Assembly: GCF_009765975.1 (NCBI RefSeq)
Contig: NZ_LMUJ01000013.1
Location: 40,929 to 104,928, forward strand
DNA from: Acidisphaera sp. S103
GTDB lineage: Bacteria > Pseudomonadota > Alphaproteobacteria > Acetobacterales > Acetobacteraceae
DNA: 64,000 bases
Direction: 5' to 3'
The notes under the pieces are model-generated. The model ran no database searches and was not told the origin of the DNA. It worked only from the letters and a program-made list of their open reading frames with translations. The translations under genes and the position numbers were made by a program. This document shows positions 60,236-64,000 of this stretch, one piece after another (position 1 is the stretch's first letter; every line of letters starts with the position of its first letter).

Positions 60236-61120
60236 ATGAACAGCATCCACCCCGCCGCATCCATCGATCGGGCGGAGACGGAAAGCGTCGCGTCCATGGT
60301 GTCCGCCCACCGCGACGCGGTTATCAAGGCCGAGGTTGCCGCGGCTCGGGAGCGCGTGGAAAAGACCCTGCTGCGCGAGATAGAAGCCATGGTGCTGTTC
60401 GCGCTGGGCGCCGGCCTCGACTTGCCGCCGGAGGCACTTGCCGCGCGGCAACAGCCGCCGCCCGACACGCCGTTGCCCGATGCGTTGCCGCTCGACGCCG
60501 CCGCCGATCCACTGGTCCGCCTGGCCGCCCTGCATCTGACGCTGACCAGGCTGATCGCGCCGGCCCGAGGCGCCTCCCTGGTGCTGTTGGAGGAGCAGCG
60601 GCAGGCCCATCCGGTTCTGCGAGCCTTCGGCCCGGTGCCGCAGGTGCGCTGGATGCTGGCGGTGGCCGTGCTGTCGCTCATCCTGCTGCTCGGGACGGCC
60701 CTGTCGGGCGACGTCAATCCCGAGAACGTCAGCAAAGGCCTGCTGAACCTGCAAGGCACCGCATTGATCGCGGTCGAGGTATTCCTGATCGCCGCTTCCG
60801 CCGTCGGTGCGACGCTCGCCAACCTCAAACGCCTGAATCGCTACATCTCCGACTGCAACTATGACCCGCGCTACGACAGCAGCTACTGGAGCCGCCTTGT
60901 CATGGGCCTGATCTCGGGGGTCATTTTGTCCCAGGTGGTGTTCGGCTCATTGGTTAGTGGCGAGGGCGCCTCCGCTCATCCGGGCACCAGCGCCCTGGAC
61001 GGCTTCGGTCAGCCGATCCTGGCGATCCTGGGCGGTTTCTCGGCCGAACTGGTGCATGATATCCTGAGGCACCTGATCAACGTCATCGGCAACACATTGG
61101 GCCTGCGCAAGGTGGAATAA
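60236..61120 (+). CDS. Conserved integral membrane protein with coiled-coil N-terminus
   Basis: A 294-residue protein: a helical N-terminal ~120 residues (VIKAEVAAARERVEKTLLREIEA), then three to four membrane helices (WMLAVAVLSLILLLG; ALIAVEVFLIAASAVGATLANL; LVMGLISGVILSQVVFGSLV; the tail ILAILGGFSAELVHDIL). YDPRYDSSYWSRLVMGLISG is a conserved signature of a widespread but uncharacterised bacterial family. The ribosome site is weak. Its TAA stop abuts the DUF2237 stop exactly (no gap). Confidence 0.78.
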   Translation: MNSIHPAASIDRAETESVASMVSAHRDAVIKAEVAAARERVEKTLLREIEAMVLFALGAGLDLPPEALAARQQPPPDTPLPDALPLDAAADPLVRLAALHLTLTRLIAPARGASLVLLEEQRQAHPVLRAFGPVPQVRWMLAVAVLSLILLLGTALSGDVNPENVSKGLLNLQGTALIAVEVFLIAASAVGATLANLKRLNRYISDCNYDPRYDSSYWSRLVMGLISGVILSQVVFGSLVSGEGASAHPGTSALDGFGQPILAILGGFSAELVHDILRHLINVIGNTLGLRKVE

Positions 61121-61525
61121 TCACCCCAGGTCGATGGCGAACCGCGTCAGATCGGCCAGCCGGCAGTGCCGCAGCGCGCCTTCCTCGGTCGAGCGCAGCA
61201 CCACCTGAGGGGCCGCGTCAGCCTCGAACGCTTCCTGCCAGCGTGGCGCGCACAGGCACCAGCGATCGCCCGGTTTCAACCCGGCGAAGCCAAACTCAGG
61301 GTGCGGGGTGGACAGGTCGTTGCCTTGCGCCTTGCTGAAGGCCAGGAATTCCGCCGTCATCACCGCGCAGACGGTGTGGCTGCCGACATCCTCCGGGCTG
61401 GTTTCGCAGCAGCCGTTGCGGAAGAATCCGGTCATCGGATCGTTGGAGCAGACCCCGATCGGCCCGCCCAGCACGTTGCGGGACGGTCTGCGGCCCGGCC
61501 GGCGGCCGGTTTCGTCGAATGGCAT
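61121..61525 (-). CDS. DUF2237 family protein
   Basis: A 134-residue protein with the DUF2237 signature almost throughout: NVLGGPIGVCSNDPMTGF, RNGCCETSPEDVGSHTVC, AFSKAQGNDLSTPHPEFGF and GLKPGDRWCLCA. Conserved Cys residues and the N-P-F/G motifs suggest metal or ligand binding, but no function is established. ATG 61525 follows GAGGGATTTGC. Convergent with the membrane protein and divergent from the YifB gene. Confidence 0.9.
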   Translation of the reverse strand: MPFDETGRRPGRRPSRNVLGGPIGVCSNDPMTGFFRNGCCETSPEDVGSHTVCAVMTAEFLAFSKAQGNDLSTPHPEFGFAGLKPGDRWCLCAPRWQEAFEADAAPQVVLRSTEEGALRHCRLADLTRFAIDLG

Positions 61526-61579
61526 GCAAATCCCTCGCGGCTTACGACTTTGTTTACCATTGGCCGCCACAATGGCGCC

Positions 61580-63112
61580 ATGAGCAACCGCATTCAATCC
61601 TCCACCATGGCCATCGCCAACACCTTCGCGTTCAACGGCATCGAGGCGGTGCCGGTGGAGGTCCAGGTGCAGATCGCCCCCGGCGCCCCTGGCCTCGTGC
61701 TGGTCGGCCTGCCCGACAAGGCGGTGGGCGAGGCTCGGGAGCGAGTCCGAGCGGCGTTTGCCGCGATGGGACTGTCGCTGCCGTTGAAACGGGTGCTGAT
61801 CAACCTGAAGCCCGCCGATCTGTTGAAGGAGGGCAGCCATTTCGACCTGCCCCTGGCTTTGGGCCTGCTCGCGGCGATGGACGTCCTGCCGCGTGACGAG
61901 ATCGCCGGCTATGCCGCATTGGGCGAATTGTCGCTGGATGGTTCACTGAATCCGGTCGCCGGCATCCTGCCGGCGGCGATCGGCGCCTCCGCCCGCGACC
62001 TTGGCCTGATCTGCCCGGCCAGCCAGGGTGGGGAAGCCGCGTGGGCCGGCCGCATCGAGGTCCTGGCACCGCCCGACCTGCTGAGCCTGATCAACCATTT
62101 CCGCGGCACCCAGGTGCTGACCCCGCCGAACACCGCCGGGGTGGCCGACGCGGTGTCCTGCCCCGACCTGAGCGACGTCAAGGGCATGGAGACGGCGAAA
62201 CGCGCCTTGGAAATCGCCGCCGCCGGCGGTCATAACCTGATCCTGATCGGGCCGCCCGGCGCGGGAAAATCCATGCTGGCCGCTCGCCTGCCGGGCCTGC
62301 TGCCGGATCTGGACCCGCGGTCGGCGCTGGAGGTCAGCATGATCCACAGCATCGCCGGCCTGCTGGATGGCGGCCGGCTGGTGATGCGGCCGCCGTTCCG
62401 CGAACCGCATCATTCCGCTTCCCAGGCCGCGCTGTCGGGCGGCGGCCATCGCGCTCGGCCGGGTGAGGTCAGCCTGGCGCATCGCGGTGTCCTGTTCCTG
62501 GATGAACTGCCGGAATTTCCCCGCCAGGCCTTGGAATCCTTGCGCCAGCCGATGGAATCCGGCCGCACCACTGTCTCCCGCGCTGCCGCCCACATCACCT
62601 ATCCGGCGCGTTTCCAGCTTGTCGCCGCGATGAATCCCTGCCGCTGCGGCTATCTGGGGCAGGGTGGCCAGGAATGTGGCAGAGCGCCGCGCTGTGGTGA
62701 GGATTATCAGAATCGCGTCAGCGGGCCGGTGCTGGATCGCATCGATCTGGCGGTTGATATCCTGCCGGCGACCGCGGCCGAACTGGCCCATGCGCCGCCG
62801 GGCGAGCCGAGCGCCGTCATTGCCCAGCGTGTTGTCCGTGCCCGCCAAATCCAGGCCGATCGTTACGGCGCCGATGGCCCGCTGTGCAACGCCGAGGCCG
62901 ACGGCAAGACGATCCGCCTGTTGCCCGACGCGCAAAAACTGCTGGAGCAGGCGATGGAGCGGCTGCGTCTGTCGCCGCGCGGCTATACCCGTACGATGCG
63001 GGTCGGGCGCACGATCGCGGACCTCGCCGGTGCGGATATCGTGGCGCGCGTCCATATAGCTGAGGCACTGGCATTCCGCCATCGCGGGCCGCGTTCCAAC
63101 ACATCGCGGTGA
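61580..63112 (+). CDS. YifB/ComM-like Mg-chelatase family AAA+ ATPase
   Basis: A 510-residue protein: N-terminal ChlI/Lon-like domain (PGLVLVGLPDKAVGEARERV; KEGSHFDLPLALGLL), AAA+ core with Walker A IGPPGAGKSMLA, Walker B GVLFLDELPEFP and sensor NPCRCGYLG, and the C-terminal SPRGYTRTMRVGRTIADL. ComM relatives are hexameric helicases that extend branch migration during natural transformation; here the role is inferred from family only. The start at ATG 61580 gives the family length. The next gene region downstream is decayed. Confidence 0.92.
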   Translation: MSNRIQSSTMAIANTFAFNGIEAVPVEVQVQIAPGAPGLVLVGLPDKAVGEARERVRAAFAAMGLSLPLKRVLINLKPADLLKEGSHFDLPLALGLLAAMDVLPRDEIAGYAALGELSLDGSLNPVAGILPAAIGASARDLGLICPASQGGEAAWAGRIEVLAPPDLLSLINHFRGTQVLTPPNTAGVADAVSCPDLSDVKGMETAKRALEIAAAGGHNLILIGPPGAGKSMLAARLPGLLPDLDPRSALEVSMIHSIAGLLDGGRLVMRPPFREPHHSASQAALSGGGHRARPGEVSLAHRGVLFLDELPEFPRQALESLRQPMESGRTTVSRAAAHITYPARFQLVAAMNPCRCGYLGQGGQECGRAPRCGEDYQNRVSGPVLDRIDLAVDILPATAAELAHAPPGEPSAVIAQRVVRARQIQADRYGADGPLCNAEADGKTIRLLPDAQKLLEQAMERLRLSPRGYTRTMRVGRTIADLAGADIVARVHIAEALAFRHRGPRSNTSR

Positions 63113-63130
63113 CGGACGCCTGAAGCGGCA

Positions 63131-63430
63131 CTACCTGGCGGCTTGGTTGATGCTCGCGGCAAAGGCGATGGATCGCCTGGCATTGGAGGGAGAAGCGGTC
63201 AGCCATCGGCCTATCCGAATCGATGGAACCTCCACGATGCGATACATGATTTCGGCGGCAAGGTTATGATCTCGATCATAATGATCCGGTGGTGATGGCA
63301 GCTTCGCGGCGAGCGCTGAGTGCCCGGCAACCACGGCTGCCGCTGCGATCCCCCGGAGGGAGTCGAGGGCCTCGTATCTTTGCGGGCCGCTATCGCTTCG
63401 GATGTCGTGCTTGACCATGGTCGTCACCAC
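63131..63430 (-). pseudogene. Internally deleted acyltransferase-3 family gene
   Basis: A 99-residue frame whose first part (RYEALDSLRGIAAAAVVAGH) matches the very N-terminus of membrane O-acyltransferases (family 3) and whose second part (AAEIMYRIVEVPSIRIGRWL) matches their C-terminal end. The ~250-300 residues in between, with the catalytic His and most helices, are missing, with no frameshift at the joint. A functional product is unlikely. Confidence 0.6.
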
Positions 63431-63557
63431 GCTGCACCCGCAGGCATTGCAAGCCGCTTACATCGGGGATGGCTTCAAGGCTCTTGCCGTCCTTGCAATG
63501 TCCAATTATGCTGGCGGACAAATGCGAATGATTCGCAAATAAGGAGCGCGTCCAGCA

Positions 63558-63794
63558 ATGGCGCAAGAAAGCCTCATCGCCCGCCGGTGCGAACGTGCCG
63601 TGGTGACCGCCTATAGCGAGCTGCGTCAGATCGGTTCGGACGACATGTCGGCATTCCAGGCCTGCACCGCGCTTTATCGGATTCATCATCCGGAGTCCTC
63701 GATCAACGAAGCCCGCCGGCTGGTCGCCGAGTGGATCGACCATCACCTTGTCCGCAAGGCGCCAGGTCCGACCGACGGCTGCCTCTGCGATTAG
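63558..63794 (+). CDS. Small conserved-type hypothetical protein
   Basis: A 78-residue, helix-rich protein (RRCERAVVTAYSELRQIGSDD; LYRIHHPESSINEARRLVAEW) with no signal peptide or membrane segment and a Cys-x-Cys tail (GCLCD). AAGGAG is 11 nt upstream. The TAG stop is the first bases of a palindromic repeat. Codon use agrees with a real gene; no known family. Confidence 0.6.
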   Translation: MAQESLIARRCERAVVTAYSELRQIGSDDMSAFQACTALYRIHHPESSINEARRLVAEWIDHHLVRKAPGPTDGCLCD

Positions 63795-63949
63795 AGTGTG
63801 ATCGCCTGAGGCCGCAGGCCGGACGGCGTGAATCACACGAACGAAATAGAGTGTGATCGCCTGAGGCCGCAGGCCGGAAGGCGTGAATCACACGAACGAA
63901 ATAGAGTGTGATCGCCTGAGGCCGCAGGCTGGACGGCGTGAATCACACG
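63792..63949. repeat. Three 55-bp tandem palindromic units
   Basis: Units start at 63792, 63847 and 63902 (TAGAGTGTGATCGCC ... GGCGTGAATCACAC, with GAACGAAA spacers). Each unit is an imperfect hairpin, GTGTGAT/ATCACAC outside and GGCCGCAGGCC inside. Only single-base differences separate the copies, so the array is recent. Related to the element at 7300-7350 in reverse orientation. Confidence 0.85.
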
Positions 63950-64000
63950 CATAAAACCAAAGACGAGCAGGGCAGGGGTCAGGCGCCGCGCAATCGCGAC

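Noticed and set aside
63390-63836. 148-codon open frame on the minus strand
   Set aside because: It runs antisense through the small ORF at 63558 and into the palindromic repeats; its start codon lies inside the repeat and the same start recurs in the other repeat copies.

Overview
The window reads as chromosomal DNA from a high-G+C alphaproteobacterium, most likely an Acetobacteraceae-type member of the Rhodospirillales. The evidence is the protein families (sorbosone-dehydrogenase-like beta-propellers, several CaiB/BaiF CoA-transferases and acyl-CoA dehydrogenases, MmgE/PrpD, RraA, ethylmalonyl-CoA-pathway-type methylsuccinyl-CoA dehydrogenase), the frequent ATGA/TGATG gene overlaps and the strong G/C third-position bias. 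That bias also creates long antisense open frames, which are not genes. The species assignment is inference. I found no rRNA, tRNA, CRISPR array or insertion sequence.

Layout. 1-2.0 kb: a uronate-dehydrogenase-like SDR (cut by the left edge) with an Fsr-type MFS exporter. 2.6-5.7 kb: two convergent sorbosone-dehydrogenase-like proteins, one carrying a C-terminal cytochrome c. 5.9-10.7 kb: an MmgE/PrpD protein facing a four-gene SsuABC-like ABC importer. 10.9-12.9 kb: an exported tyrosinase and a small exported partner. 13.4-24.3 kb: CoA-ester metabolism, with an omega-aminotransferase, a 2-methylfumaryl-CoA isomerase (mct) next to methylsuccinyl-CoA dehydrogenase (mcd), an enoyl-CoA hydratase with a serine hydrolase, and two acyl-CoA dehydrogenases divergent from a second CoA-transferase. 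24.4-27.5 kb: an unrecognised envelope cluster (FN3 membrane protein, small helical protein, lipoprotein). 27.8-44.8 kb: a catabolic region with a CmcJ/AsaB-like oxygenase, D-aminoacylase-like amidohydrolase, flavin monooxygenase, two RraA proteins, twin metallo-hydrolases, a GntR regulator divergent from a five-gene creatininase/GMC/hydroxyacid dehydrogenase/MFS/RraA operon, and an orphan HyuA.

44.8-50.8 kb is core: an N6-adenine methyltransferase, DUF2007, polyprenyl diphosphate synthase, an RNase R lacking its N-terminal winged helix, and an S41 protease. 50.8-54.1 kb holds an enoyl-CoA hydratase and a small accessory patch (low-G+C hypothetical, Fic, Uma2). 54.1-59.6 kb is a sigma-54 two-component system divergent from a DUF4166/TIGR01777 operon that has its own near-consensus -24/-12 promoter. 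60.2-63.1 kb carries a membrane protein, DUF2237 and a YifB/ComM-like ATPase, followed by an internally deleted acyltransferase remnant, a small ORF and tandem palindromic repeats.

Three classes of intergenic repeat stand out. One is a ~150-180 bp interspersed element with three copies. The second is a palindromic element ending in TAGAGYG whose edges supply the TAG stop codons of four different genes. The third is a set of GGCCCGG...CCGGGCC-based tandem arrays (19-bp and 57-bp periods). The most interesting metabolic observation is the mct-mcd pair, which suggests that mesaconyl-CoA from the ethylmalonyl-CoA pathway can be diverted toward the citramalyl-CoA (pyruvate-forming) route. The most interesting regulatory unit is the self-contained sigma-54 signalling module at 54-59 kb.
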